Source of the DNA: Phoronis australis
Taxonomy: Eukaryota > Phoronida > Phoronidae
Direction of reading: 5' to 3'
Length of the DNA: 64,000 nucleotides
Assembly (NCBI GenBank): GCA_002633005.1
Contig: NMRA01000158.1
Location: forward strand, 428,733 to 492,732
Shown here piece by piece: positions 1 through 12,443 of this stretch; position 1 is the first letter of the stretch, and each line of letters opens with the position of its first letter. Below the pieces are notes generated by a model that saw only the letters and a program-made list of their open reading frames with translations, searched no databases and was not told the DNA's origin. The position numbers were made by a program, and so were the translations under genes.

Positions 1-263
1 CTACACTGTATATCTAAAGCCTGTGAACTGTTATGGCGTGACGGTAATTTGCAAAGAACTCATGCCCAAAGTTCCGAAATACAGCGCAAGGCGGAGTTAT
101 TTTAAAAGAAATGAACAACGAAGACAGTTCTCATTTGATGAAGGAACAGCAGGGTCACCTCAGCTCAGGTCACATGATCTGCGTTGTCAAACCCGGTCAC
201 TTAGATCTTATAACTTAACTTAAGCCTATTCAGATAACTTATCATGCTGAACCCCTTATCAAC

Positions 264-3200
264 ATGTCTCTGCTGTCCACAGTCAACCGCAGTAAATTCT
301 CCATAGTGCTTTTGTGTTTTCAGATACTTTTTCTCGTTCTATTCGCTATTTTCGTAGATTATGGCGAAGATGCAAGTCCGAGGAGGCATCACGATGCGTC
401 TAACGAACTGCGGGTGACTGGGTCATCCATTCAAGCAGTTATGAAGAAGCGCAACTCCCTGGCTGAGTATTATCCGAGTACGTATGCTTGTGTTAAAAGG
501 TTTCACCGTTATGGCGAAGACCAGAAGCAAGGCCGATAATTGTAGTGGATTATCTAAAAGCAACTATCACTTTGCAAATTTTGCATTTCGAATAGAGAAT
601 GTATTGTATTTAAAGTTGCATGTCGTTCTGTTTAGGCTGGCTGAAATCGAAAATGGAACTACCGTATTCGCCATAATAACCGCCCATGCCCCTATAATCG
701 CCCCCACACGTTTTCAGACTTATGCTAAAATAAGCGCCCAGCCCATGAACGTGTACGTGAGAAAAATGTGCTACCTACAGTCCTAAAATTCTATAGTAAC
801 GTCATCAATTTATCAATAATATCCGACAATCCTGAAAAAATCATTGTGTGCAGAATTTGTAGACCACGAGCCTTGCCGCTATGTCGGTATTTAGCCGTGA
901 CTATACACTTCAAACTTCTGCCATGCCTCAAAACGAACACAAAAGTTTTGCTGATCTTGCGAGGACCAATGGTCTGGCCTTTCAGAACAGACCTAGTGTA
1001 CTTGTCTACGGGATTGCTTTGAAGATATTTAACGCTTTCAACAGGAATCCAACAAATTTCTTTGTACACGTGAAAACTGCGAATCGAAGACTAGTAATAA
1101 AAAGCTTGGACAGTGTTACAAGCACGTGGCAAGGAAGCGCGTGCTTCATACATGAACCTGTTATCAAAGACATTACACCGAAAAATAACTGTCACGTACG
1201 CATCCAGACACACGGCGACTAATATGGGCCTTACCGAGACAAATGTCGAATGTTTTTAGCACATGAGACCGCCAAGTGCTGAATGAAACACGCTCTGGTT
1301 TAGGCCTACTGCTTGTGCAAATTTCTTTAGATACAATGAACATCTAGTAGCTCGTTAGATTGCGTGGCTCTGGCCAAAAGACGGTCTCTGGTGACACCGA
1401 CGCATGCGCTCGCTTACTCAGCGCAGTCGAACTTCAAAACAAACGTCACGTGACAACAACATGTGTGTTCGTCCAGAAATATTTCTCATGTTGCTGATCA
1501 TGCATGTACAGGTAGATGGCACAATGTAGCACAGATTGTACTTAAACCTGCCGTTAATCCCGACTCCACGGGAACTTAAAAATCTTAGGGGCGCTACTTG
1601 GAAAACTTCAGGAGGATTTCAGGTGATTTGCTTGCTGTATTTTTATTCAAGAATTCAATTCACCATATCGACGATTGCGAAGCAGTCAGTCGGCGAGTTT
1701 TCGCCCTGGGATTTCAGCAGTTTTCTGAAAAATGATGGCCGCAATGCACCACAATTTTGTAGTAAGTCTTTCATAGATTGCAGATACGTCACAGAGCGTA
1801 AACGTGATGAATCTTAGTTTCCGATTTCACACGTTGGAGACCGGCTTTCAACAGCCTTGGGTTATAATAAGCTCCCCCCCTGAAACGAACTTTTCTAAGC
1901 GCCCTGGGCGGTTATTGCAGTGAATACGGTAGGCATTTTACTCCCATAAAGTCTGTCTTGTAATGTTTATTTACCGTGATAGGAGTCAAAAGCCGTTACC
2001 AAACACAACATGGAAACCGTCAGCGTCCCAAGAAATAGCTGCAGAGTTTACTGCGAATTCGAAAATGGAGCATGAGAACACTTTGCCTGTACTTGGAGTC
2101 GGAAATGGCTGGAATCCTATCACGCTCATCACCACAATGGGTACCGGGTATTTTGAGACCGATTTTGTGAGAGTAAAGGCCTTATTCGGTTTTCGTTTTT
2201 AGCCAGCTAAACAGGGCGACGTGTTACTTTAAATAGTGCACGCAAGACACTCGTGCAGATCTCTTTAATATTCCAGATGTCCAAGTTGTTCCGGGTTCGT
2301 CCAACGCGATGACCCTTCATAATGATTGACACTTTTGACAGTGTTTCAGGACGTGCACGTGATGATCTACATCGGTTTCGGCTTCTTGATGACCTTTCTG
2401 AAAAAGTATGGCTATGGTGCAGCCGCCATCAACATGTTGATTGCTGCCTTCGCCGTGCAGTGGCGCATTCTCTTGGGTGGATTCTTATCATTGGATGGAG
2501 GGAAAATACACATTTCTGTAGTAACGTAAGCTGACATTAAAATCAATTCTGTTAAAATTAACTTGAACTTGAAGAACCCAAATAAAAATGTAAACTCAAG
2601 CACGAATGTTAATTCCTGTCAGTGGTGCCAGGCATTTTTAAAAAATTCTGCATCTACGGCTGTAGTCGAGATTAGCATATGCTCTAATGGTGCCTCAATC
2701 TAAGAAAAATGGAGCTTCGATTTTGTTGCCATGCAAATTCCATGACAACGTCATGCAATATGCAGTGTCTCGATCGAAAATTTCCGTGTATTTTTCAACA
2801 ACCTGATACCCAGTCGTGTTATTGAACAACCCATTGTAATGTCGCATTGGTGTCAAACAATTTATTGGATTTACTTTTAGTTTGCTGACCGCCGAGTTTG
2901 CAGCCGCAGCCATCTTAATTTCTTTTGGTGCTGTTCTTGGAAAACTAAGTCCGCTGCAGTTGGTTATAATGTCTTTTCTTGAAATCATCGTCTTCGTCGT
3001 CAATGAATTCATCGGCGTGGAGATGCTCAAGGTATGTGCACTTTCAGATGTTAAGTTATTTTGTTGTGGAAAATGTGTTTTGTGTGCAATACATGCGCGC
3101 ACCCACCCTAAAAATGGGGAGGGGGCTCGAATTTTTGAGAATGTGGACCTTTTACTAAGATTCACGGAGTACGTTCAGAGGTATGAATTGTGTATTTGCA

Positions 3201-6200
3201 GAATTTTGGTAGTTCATGCCTTTTTAGTGGACTCATTGCCTCGTTTTCTACTTTTCTCGTAGTTTTTGTTTATCTTAGGTGGACCTTTTTCCCACTTCGC
3301 CAAATTGGGGGGAGGCTCACTCGAGCCCCTGGGTGCGCCCATGCAATAATTAATTTTATTTGTCTTAATCTGATAGTGACTTGATAGAATACCAAATCCG
3401 GTTTTTGGCTTAATAGCAGATACTAAAAATGACTTTCCTATCAATTTCTCTTAAACAAAATAACTCTCTGTTACCCTCGATAACTCTCAAAAGATTTGAG
3501 GACAGTTTGAATACTCCTTCCAAAGACTGTCAAATGGGCCAGCGGGACCTACGCTTGTAACAAATTACTCGGCAACCAAGAATTATAATATCCAATATGT
3601 GACAATGGGAGTACGAGTTTTTAGTTTATTCCTGCCTTGATCTTTCAAGATTGACGTCAATGATGCATCAGCAGGTGACAGAACGAGGGTTTACCATCCT
3701 TTTACGTGAGTCATGCGGCGCCGGAAAATTGCTGTTCACAAAATTTAAATTTCGCAAATTATAGAGTTTGTTTACAGCCCCAAGAGCAAAATTTTGACCT
3801 GGAAAGTGTCCAAAACAGTCGATTGATCTCCGGAACTTAAAAAAATCGTTTTTCTTAACCCTCGGTGTTAGATGAGTATTATGATACGTACGTAGTCACA
3901 TAGTAGTCGCTTACATTAAAGGAGAATGCCACCCAAAACAACCTATTTTGTATCAATTTAGATCGAGTAGTTCTACTCGATAACGGCAGGTTCGGTTGCG
4001 TTACCTGACACCTGACGGCAGACGGAGGTGTTGAAATTATCCAATGACGTAATTGGTTTCACACGCAGTCTGTTCAGCAGTTCACAACACGGGTTAGTGG
4101 TGTCAGCTTATCGCTTGAATTCATCGTTTAACACCAATAAATCATCAAACTTCGACGTAAAACCATTAAAAATACACAGAGTTCTATATAAAAACGTGTT
4201 GTTATATTTCGCTTTTACTTATTTACTGGTACATGTATTTGGACACACCGTAGCCCGTTCGGTAGGCCAACTCAGTTACCAAGGTCCGTAGCAGGAGTTT
4301 GGGGTCTGTTCGGAGATAAATTCGAAGTATTCTTCTGTGAAATACAGACAGGAGAACCCAGANNNNNNNNNNNNNNNNNNNNNNNNNNNNNNNNNNNNNN
4401 NNNNNNNNNNNNNNNNNNNNNNNNNNNNNNNNNNNNNNNNNNNNNNNNNNNNNNNNNNNNNNNNNNNNNNNNNNNNNNNNNNNNNNNNNNNNNNNNNNNN
4501 NNNNNNNNNNNNNNNNNNNNNNNNNNNNNNNNNNNNNNNNNNNNNNNNNNNNNNNNNNNNNNNNNNNNNNNNNNNNNNNNNNNNNNNNNNNNNNNNNNNN
4601 NNNNNNNNNNNNNNNNNNNNNNNNNNNNNNNNNNNNNNNNNNNNNNNNNNNNNNNNNNNNNNNNNNNNNNNNNNNNNNNNNNNNNNNNNNNNNNNNNNNN
4701 NNNNNNNNNNNNNNNNNNNNNNNNNNNNNNNNNNNNNNNNNNNNNNNNNNNNNNNNNNNNNNNNNNNNNNNNNNNNNNNNNNNNNNNNNNNNNNNNNNNN
4801 NNNNNNNNNNNNNNNNNNNNNNNNNNNNNNNNNNNNNNNNNNNNNNNNNNNNNNNNNNNNNNNNNNNNNNNNNNNNNNNNNNNNNNNNNNNNNNNNNNNN
4901 NNNNNNNNNNNNNNNNNNNNNNNNNNNNNNNNNNNNNNNNNNNNNNNNNNNNNNNNNNNNNNNNNNNNNNNNNNNNNNNNNNNNNNNNNNNNNNNNNNNN
5001 NNNNNNNNNNNNNNNNNNNNNNNNNNNNNNNNNNNNNNNNNNNNNNNNNNNNNNNNNNNNNNNNNNNNNNNNNNNNNNNNNNNNNNNNNNNNNNNNNNNN
5101 NNNNNNNNNNNNNNNNNNNNNNNNNNNNNNNNNNNNNNNNNNNNNNNNNNNNNNNNNNNNNNNNNNNNNNNNNNNNNNNNNNNNNNNNNNNNNNNNNNNN
5201 NNNNNNNNNNNNNNNNNNNNNNNNNNNNNNNNNNNNNNNNNNNNNNNNNNNNNNNNNNATTAATTTTATTTGTCTTAATCTGATAGTGACTTGATAGAAT
5301 ACCAAATCCGGTTTTTGGCTTAATAGCAGATACTAAAAATGACTTTCCTATCAATTTCTCTTCAACAAAATAACGCTCTGTTACCCTCGATAACTCTCAA
5401 AAGATTTGAGGACAGTTTGAATACTCCTTCCAAAGACTGTCAAATGGGCAAGCGGGACCTACGCTTGTAACAAATTACTCGGCAACCAAGAATTACAATA
5501 TCCAATAGGTGACAATGGGAGTACGAGTTTTTAGTTGATTCCTGCCTTGATCTTTCAAGATTGACGTCAATGATACATCAGCAGGTGACAGAACGAGGGT
5601 TTACCATCCCTTTACGTGAGTCATGCGGCGCCGGAACATTGCTGTTCGCAAAATTTAAATTTCGCAAATTATAGTGTTTGTTTACAGCCCCAAGAGCAAA
5701 ATTTTAAAATAGGACAACTGGAAAGTGTCCAAAACAGTCGATTGGTCTCCGGAATTAAAAAAATCGTTTCTCGTAACCCTCGGTGTTAGATGAGTATTAT
5801 GATACATACGTAATCACATAGTAGTCGCTTACATTAAAGGAGAATGCCACCTAAAATAACCTATTTTGTTTCAATTTAGATAGAGTAGTTCTACTCGATA
5901 ACGGCAGGTTCGGTTGCGTTACCTGACACCTGACGGCAGACGGAGGTGTTGAAATTATCCAATGACGTAATTGGTTTCACACGCAGTCTGTTCAGAAGTT
6001 CACAACACGGGTTAGTGGTGTCAGCTTATCGCTTGAATTCATCGTTTAACACCAATAAATCATCAAACTTCGACGTAAAACAATTAAAAATACACAGAGT
6101 TCTTTATAAAAACGTGTTGTTATATTTCGCTTTTACTTATTTACTGGTACATGTATTTGGACACACCGTAGCCCGTTCGGCAGGCCAACTCAGTTACCAA

Positions 6201-9200
6201 GGTCCGTAGCAGGAGTTTGGGGTCTGTTCGGAGATAAATTCGAAGTATTCTTCTGTGAAATACAGACAGGAGAACCCAGACCTGTGTTGTTTATACTTGT
6301 GATTTTTTTAGTTCTAAACACACAAAACGCTTGACTTGTTATCCCGGGCAGTGGCTTGGAACCCGATCAGGTCCCGGCCGTCGCGGCCGCCGGGACTGGC
6401 ACGAACATAAACCAGCTTGAGTTGGGAACTAAACCTCCAGTCACGAAAAGACTATAACAGTGACCCAAAGAAATAATGTGCACGCAATTATTTATGTGAA
6501 TTAGCTACGAAACTGAAAATCTACTAACTTGTCGGAGGCCACCACGAAGTCGGGTTCCATTTCCTCAGACCGTCAGGGCACTGAAGGTTGTACAGTAACA
6601 ATGAATGAATAATGTAGTTGTATTTCTAAATAAAGATTCCCCTAACATGTGACCATAGCATATAAAATCGAGCAATTGTTTCACAACAGCTTTGTGTCAG
6701 CAAACACTAAATTAGCATGCGCTCACACGGCTTCGGTGCCCGGTCAACTACCTTTGTTGCCGGCATCCCAAAAGCCGGTAACGCAGTGGTTTATTCATTG
6801 CTGGCTTCTCAAAACATTTGCAATCACGAGCACACAAGGCATTACAAATTGTATCTAATGAGACAAGCTTGGTTTTACTTTCATATAAGCATCGGTTAGG
6901 ATCATTTTAGGATGAGAATAATTGATTTTGAAACAGAACGCAGAATAATAAACGTCTACATGGCAACTCGCCCGGCGCCAATCCCGACTTAGTCAAGACG
7001 AAGACTCACGGGTCGGGTCGTTAGGTTTCACAGTCTATTAGTTCGAACCGGAATACACTGATCAAGAATACTAGAGAGGCGCCGTGAATATGCATAGGCA
7101 ACGGAACGTATGGATAGTTTTTTGGTAAGCCGGAATTCGTCAAAGAAATCACTGTGGACCGTTGCCGGCCACAGACACGGAGATGTTTCACAGCCTCATA
7201 CTTGCTATGAATAGCATACCTTTCACTATCTTCACTACCGCGAGCCACTTCCTAAGCATTTCGGGCTCTCAAGGAAGTCGAAAAAAACGATATACCCGCT
7301 TTCTTCGCAGCTTCATATTTCGGACAAGCGGGAACGATGCACCGCAATATAGCAGAGACGAACCACTGACGTCGCTGCGTCGCTTCTCACCTTCCTCACA
7401 CGTTACGCGACACCTCTCGGCAAGATGAGTTCGACTTATAAGAGGCGATGTGGATATAGACCGATTAAGACGGTAAAAAGACTAATTAAATCGGGTGGCA
7501 TTCTCCTTTAACAAGTAGAAATAAAACTCAAACTCGGTCCATTGTTGAAGAATTGTGACTGTAAAGTTGATTAGGATACTTAACATTATTTGCTTTGAGA
7601 AGTATGATAGCGTTGGATAAGTCCGATGAAACAATGCCTAGAAAGGGGACACGTACTCAGAGTGCTTGAGTTTATTCTGATTATAAATAGTATATTGTTA
7701 ATAGTATATTGTTATTTTTCTCAGCAGGATGAGCTGTGCGACCGGCAGCAAACAGTGCTTTAACATCCCTTCTCAGAGCGATATTTTTGTAATGTGCATT
7801 TTTGTCTAATCTGTAAGCCTAGAAGATTCCGAATGGACTATTTTCAATTGCGTTTTTAGCTGAAATGGCAACGTGCTGAAAAATCATGTTTTACGTATAT
7901 CATTTGCAGTAGTAATCTTTTCAATTAACAACTCGTTGATAAAAACGTATCATGTTTTCACACACTCGCTGATCTGGGCTATCGAAAAGGGAAGCCCAAC
8001 TACTGTTTTCCAAATAAAAATTTTAGTGGGCGCGTGTCCGCTGCCCCCATCCTTAATCCACTTATAAAGGGGTTAAACAATTAGAGGGCCTATTTTTTAA
8101 ACATCAAGTTCAAAGGTTGTGAATGCTTTTCAATTCGCAGGCCGTTGACATAGGCGGATCCATGTTTGTCCACGTGTTCGGCGCTTATTTCGGCTTGGCA
8201 GTGGCGCGCGTTCTGTATGCCGATGACGTAGAGAAATCGTCGAAAGAGGGCTCTGACTACCGATCAGATTTATTCTCAATCATAGGTAAGTTGATGACGT
8301 CATGTTCTGAAGTCTACGTAGACTTGTTTCAACACAACTAGTTGAAAAATGAGCAGCATTTTGCAACAACCACAGTTTGTGTCACATGTCACGCTATCAC
8401 TGGTCGGGGTGTTGGCAATTCTACTAGCGACAGAAAGCGACGCCTCCTCCGTATTTTTGAACAATTATAACGAGCAAATATTCTCAGTGAAAGCAGCTTT
8501 CGCCTATGTGCTCATGAAGATATATTACCGGTTGCTATGGCTACATTTTTAGCATTAGTTTAAACGCCTTCATCATAAAAATGTGTATTTCCACAGCCAT
8601 GAGTGTAGATTATCATCGTATTGGATACTTAGATGAAAATGAAAGTAGCAAACTTTTGAGTACTGCAGTTTGGCAGAAACCCTTTCTTTCACTGACAAAG
8701 GCTAAAATCATTAAACTCGTCGAATGCATGGTCTACAAATGCACATAGAGTACGCCAAGCGACTTATAAGGAGCCCAGAAAAATTGCAATGTAATTTAGA
8801 TAGAGTCTTGTTATTTTGTCAAGCTGACTACAAAACAAGACAGTTCAATGTGTTCTGCCTTTTACCTGGGAATCAGTGATTTGGTTTCCTAGTAAGCCTA
8901 TTGAACGCAAAATGCAAACAAATGAAAGACGTGTGCAACTTTAAGTTTGATGTTCATTCAAGACGGAGTTGTCGAGCAAGCTTAAGAAGTGAGTCGATCG
9001 CAGTCCGTGCAAAGCACACTCGAACTATCTAATATAACATCGCCAAGGATTTCTAAGCAGGTAATTTTGCGGTCGTGCCTCTGCAAAATTATCACACACG
9101 AGTAATTTGTCGTTTTAAAAATTCACTGTATCATATCGCACTTCACAACAGGTTTTCTGCTTTTTACGTACTTTCATATCATAATGACGTGTGGCATGTG

Positions 9201-12200
9201 ACCACCTATTTGATCTTCAGGTACACTATTTGATCTTCAGGTACACTATTTGATCTTCAGGTACACTATTTGATCTTCAGGTACACTATTTCTCTGGTTG
9301 TTCTGGCCCAGTTTCAACGCTGCTCTTGCTCCGGGAGACGCCCAGCATCGCGCCGTCATCAACACGTACTTTGCGCTTGCCTCCTGCTCTCTTGTAGCAT
9401 TCGCAGCGTCGTCGATGGTGGATAAACGAGGGAAATTCAACATGGTAGGTTTTGTTGGATCGTTGCCCTGGCAACACAAAAATATCCAATGGCCCGTTGC
9501 CCGCCCACGTCTTCGGGTTTCCGGTTAATGCCACCAGTTTAGATGGTAAAGAACTAATTTCACCGTCACTCAGGCTTAGTTAATACCGCGGTAGGTCCAC
9601 CTTTAGTTGTAATGCCTGTTTTCTCAAGGAGACTCATAAAGTGCAAACGAGCTCAAGAGATATTTGCAAGGCCTCTCCAATAATGGAGGACTAGGCGCAT
9701 ACGCTATGGCAGCTCTCTGCCCGGCTTTGGCGCCTCTGACATATACAATGATTTTGGCTCGATAGACAACTGCATGCAGTGTGAACAAAAGTCACATCCA
9801 CGACGTGATTAGGCGGAGTGTGCTCACGGTAGCAGCCTGTGTTGTGAAATATCACGCTTTAAAGTTGGCAACGCAAACATAAAAAACAGATGCGTGACGT
9901 CATATGAGTCGCAGAATTGTTGAGAAGACTTACACATTTCAAAACTTGGTTTTCTATTTTTAGGTGCACATTCAAAATGCGACCTTAGCAGGCGGTGTAG
10001 CTGTCGGGACCAGTGCAGATCTGATGATACATCCCTGGGGTGCCATTCTTATTGGCTGTTTAGCCGGAAGTTTGTCCGTGGTTGGTTTTCGATTTTTGCA
10101 GGTCAGTGCACGCGTAAACTGACTTCTCTCATGTTTCTGAAATGTGGCAACCCGCCTTTGTGAATTCGTATTCCTCATGATACGTAAAATCTAGAAAGAA
10201 AGTGAAAGAACTGAAACAAATTTGGTTTTATAATGTAATTAATCTCTTCATGATCATCAGAGACAAGGTTTTATACCGTACGGATAGCTCTGGAGAAAAG
10301 TGTGCAAATGCATCAAAGGTCACGGAGTGTCCCCTTTGCCTGACGAGCTCGCAGTGGGCACCGTCATTTCTTATAAGAGTCTTCCTGATATCATGATTTA
10401 AAATTCAATATCATCTGTACTTTCAGTAAACATTGTGGTTAAATATTGATACATAAGCATAATATCATGAAGTGAAAATAAGGAAATTCGAAATTGCGAC
10501 GGGACTAAATCTTTGATGACAAATTCAATGACGGTCCCATGGACGGTACGTTCACCGAACAGAGTCCAATTCATGTTCATTCTAATGTTCAGTACAGTTG
10601 TCCACTCTGTCGTACTTACAACAATGCTTGTGGTTCAATCGTGATATTATAAAGTGAGGGTATTTAACTGGTCAATATTTTTCCACCCTCGCATGACATT
10701 AGTTTTTCACCATTTTACAGCCGGTTTTACTAAAGAAATTCAAATTCCACGATACATGCGGAGTGAACAACCTTCACGGGATGCCGGGCATTTTGGGTGG
10801 ACTCGCAGGAGCTATCGTTGTCGCTATGGCAACAACGGACACCTACAATTCAAGGTAACGACAAATCAATTTTATTCTCAAACTCCAGTGCTGAGATCAA
10901 ATTGTTCTAAATTGAAATTCCCTTCATTAAAATTAAGACCTTCACAACATCACGTTCGAAATAAATTAGCCTATTTAGCTCAGTCTTGAGTTTTCACACA
11001 ACATTTATACCAAACCCAATGCTTTTCGTTCGCGACATACAACTTGCCGCATTTTAGAGCAGCAGAGCACACCGGTCAACTCTGATGCTCACGTGACCTA
11101 AGTGCAGAGGAATACAACTACGCAATAGGAGTAAATCTAAAAATGTTTAATTTTATCATTTCCAAAAATCCATCCAACTTATCTTTATTTTTTGAGTAAT
11201 TGTCTTATCTAATTCGGTACTCTCATTCCAGTTTTGTTTCTAACATTTCGTATTGCCATCTCTTACAGCTTGTATGAAATAATTCCGGCAATGAGTCCAG
11301 CCTTAAACTCATCACAGCTTTCAAACGCCACTAGCCATGATTCACTGGGACTGGGACGGTCCCCCGCCGTGCAGGCGGGGTATCAGGTTATAGCGCTGGC
11401 TGTTACTATAGCAACCGCAGGTGTTGGTGGGCTTCTTACAGGTGAGCACTGTTGAAAGTGGAAGTGTGGTCATCCTTCAGTTTCACTGAGAAGGCGAAAG
11501 CTACTCCAGGCGCCNAAATCTAAAAATGTTTAATTTCATCATTTCCAAAAATCCATCCAACTTATCTTTATTTTTTGAATAATTGTCGTATCTAATTCGG
11601 TACTCTCATTCCAGTTTTGTTTCTAACATTTCATATTGCCATCTCTTACAGCTTGTATGAAATAATTCCTGCAATGAGTCCAGCCTTAAACTCATCACAG
11701 CTTTCAAACGCCACTAGCCATGATTCACTGGGACTGGGACGGTCCCCCGCCGTGCAGGCGGGATATCAGGTTATAGCGCTGGCTGTTACTATAGCAACCG
11801 CAGGTGTTGGTGGGCTTCTTACAGGTGAGCGCTGTTGAAAGTGGAAGTGTGGTCATCCTTCAGTTTCACTGAGAAGGCGAAAGCTACTCCAGGCGCCCAC
11901 CTTCGGGCGACGCTTAGCCTGAAAATCTGTTTGTGTTGTACATGTACCTACCGCCACACCAGTATGAACGCACCCAGCCTAAAATATAGAGGGGCTCGAC
12001 TTCATCGGTATGCGTACCTTTTACTGAAAGAAACCCACGAGGACTAAAAAACGGGGCCGTGAATTTTGTGGACTTTTCTCTCGTTTACTCGGACTTTTTG
12101 TTTCACTGAGGCGGATGTTTTTACTCAATTCGCCAAATTAGGGGGCTCGTTCGAGCGCCCCGAGCCCCCCCCGTTAGTGCCCTTGACCAGATTGTGTTTT

Positions 12201-12443
12201 TGCCTAAACATCCCACTTTTGTCAAAGCTTTATCACTTATTTCTATACCAGGAACTACATGTTCAACTATAACAAAGTGCTTTCGACAACTTCACATCGT
12301 CTTCTGCAGGTCTAGTGCTGCGATTACCGTTCTTGGACCAACCAACAGGAACTTCGCTCTTTGATGACGTGGAGTTTTGGGAGCTTCCGGAACAAGATCT
12401 TGAAACCAAATATTCCAAAGTTGCAATGGTAGAGATATCTTAA
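264..12443 (+). CDS. Rh50: Rh-type ammonium transporter (Rh glycoprotein), nine coding exons, 478 aa
   Basis: Polytopic membrane channel of the Amt/Mep/Rh family that passes ammonia and possibly CO2 across the plasma membrane. Coding exons are 264-477, 2342-2525, 2881-3031, 8141-8285, 9281-9444, 9964-10101, 10721-10854, 11269-11441 (or its duplicate 11652-11824) and 12310-12443. All junctions are GT-AG, the phases agree, and the sum is 1437 nt (478 codons plus TAA), close to vertebrate RhBG/RhCG length. Family signatures read straight off the exons: [20 protein letters not shown] (exon 1/2 junction), [18 protein letters not shown] with D186 and the first twin histidine H194, [13 protein letters not shown], and [13 protein letters not shown] with the second twin histidine H351. 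An N-terminal transmembrane helix lies at about residues 13-32. No N-glycosylation sequon is visible in the first extracellular loop, unlike many vertebrate Rh proteins. The C-terminal cytoplasmic tail is acidic ([12 protein letters not shown]). The start is the first Met followed by the TM1 pattern. Exact subtype (RhA/B/C) is not resolved. Confidence 0.95.
660..1930. mobile_element. Degenerate DNA transposon with inverted termini in Rh intron 1
   Basis: The left end at 660-690 begins taccgtattc and continues into aataaccgccca. The right end at 1900-1930 is its reverse complement with a few mismatches (gggcggttatt ... gaatacggta). About 26 of 31 terminal positions match. No transposase could be read between the ends, so it is either non-autonomous or heavily decayed. 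No clear target-site duplication was seen. Superfamily is not assigned. Confidence 0.5.
3091..3345 (+). repeat. Dispersed ~250-bp inverted-terminal repeat family, copy 1
   Basis: Short element with termini related to GCATGCGCGCACCCA at both ends (inverted) and an interior containing gggggctcga and cgccaaattgggg. Related copies lie at 11966-12175, 20203-20270 (partial), 39025-39236 (opposite orientation) and 44074-44322. It sits in Rh intron 3. No coding capacity; behaves like a MITE. Confidence 0.6.
3349..4362. repeat. Left copy of ~1-kb duplication flanking a sequence gap
   Basis: This stretch is almost identical to 5259-6280; differences are scattered substitutions and small indels (the second copy has a ~13-base insertion near 5707). 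The copies flank a run of unknown bases. Because the duplicated segment includes unique flank plus the start of a transposon, the simplest reading is two haplotypes of one locus placed in series. Confidence 0.85.
3916..4362 (+). mobile_element. TTAA-flanked DNA transposon, 5' part only (cut by the gap)
   Basis: Begins with TTAA followed by AGGAGAATGCCACC, identical in position and sequence to the start of the full copy at 5834. The copy runs into unknown bases at 4363. It is probably the allelic version of the 5834-7511 element rather than an independent insertion. Confidence 0.7.
4363..5258. other. Assembly gap (896 N)
   Basis: Unknown bases inside Rh intron 3, bounded on both sides by the duplicated segment. 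Confidence 0.99.
5259..6280. repeat. Right copy of the ~1-kb duplication
   Basis: Second copy of 3349-4362. It continues beyond 6280 into the rest of the TTAA-flanked element, so this copy is the more complete allele. Confidence 0.85.
5834..7511 (+). mobile_element. TTAA-flanked DNA transposon, complete but degenerate, ~1.7 kb
   Basis: Both ends read TTAA plus AGGAGAATGCCACC inverted (left 5834, right ending gggtggcattctccttTAA at 7511). The TTAA target duplication is known for piggyBac and Kolobok-type elements; the termini do not identify which. Interior reading frames are broken. A reverse-oriented relative occupies 22405-24631, and the interior at about 6940-7430 corresponds to the coding-like segment 22510-22983 of that copy. 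Sits in intron 3 of the Rh gene in sense orientation. Confidence 0.8.
9211..9290 (+). repeat. Four perfect 20-bp repeats reiterating the Rh exon 5 splice acceptor
   Basis: Four exact copies of tgatcttcag/gtacactatt run directly into exon 5, which starts at 9281 with the last gtacactatt. Every copy therefore carries a CTTCAG/GT acceptor-like junction plus the first ten exon bases. Only the last junction gives the conserved [13 protein letters not shown] reading. The one-unit and two-unit upstream choices shift frame, and the three-unit choice hits a stop codon. Confidence 0.97.
11133..11514 (+). repeat. First copy of a duplicated Rh exon 8 segment
   Basis: Contains exon 8 (11269-11441) with intact acceptor and donor. 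It is nearly identical to 11516-11899, and the two are joined by a single N at 11515. Exon 8 is 173 nt, so including both copies in a transcript would break the frame. Only one can be used, favouring an allelic overlap left in the assembly. Confidence 0.9.
11516..11899 (+). repeat. Second copy of the duplicated Rh exon 8 segment
   Basis: Carries the alternative exon 8 (11652-11824). It encodes the same protein segment apart from synonymous changes and has normal splice sites. Confidence 0.9.
11966..12175 (+). repeat. Dispersed ~250-bp inverted-terminal repeat family, copy 2
   Basis: In Rh intron 8. Starts with aacgcacccagcct and ends with cgccaaattagggggctcgttcg-type sequence, matching the copies at 3091 and 44074. 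Confidence 0.55.

Noticed and set aside
2695-3165. 156-codon minus-strand frame
   Set aside because: It is antisense to Rh exon 3 and neighbouring intron sequence and has no motif.
5834-7511. Firm assignment of the TTAA element to piggyBac
   Set aside because: TTAA duplications also occur in Kolobok and other groups. The termini do not start with the usual CCY pattern of piggyBac, and no transposase is readable.
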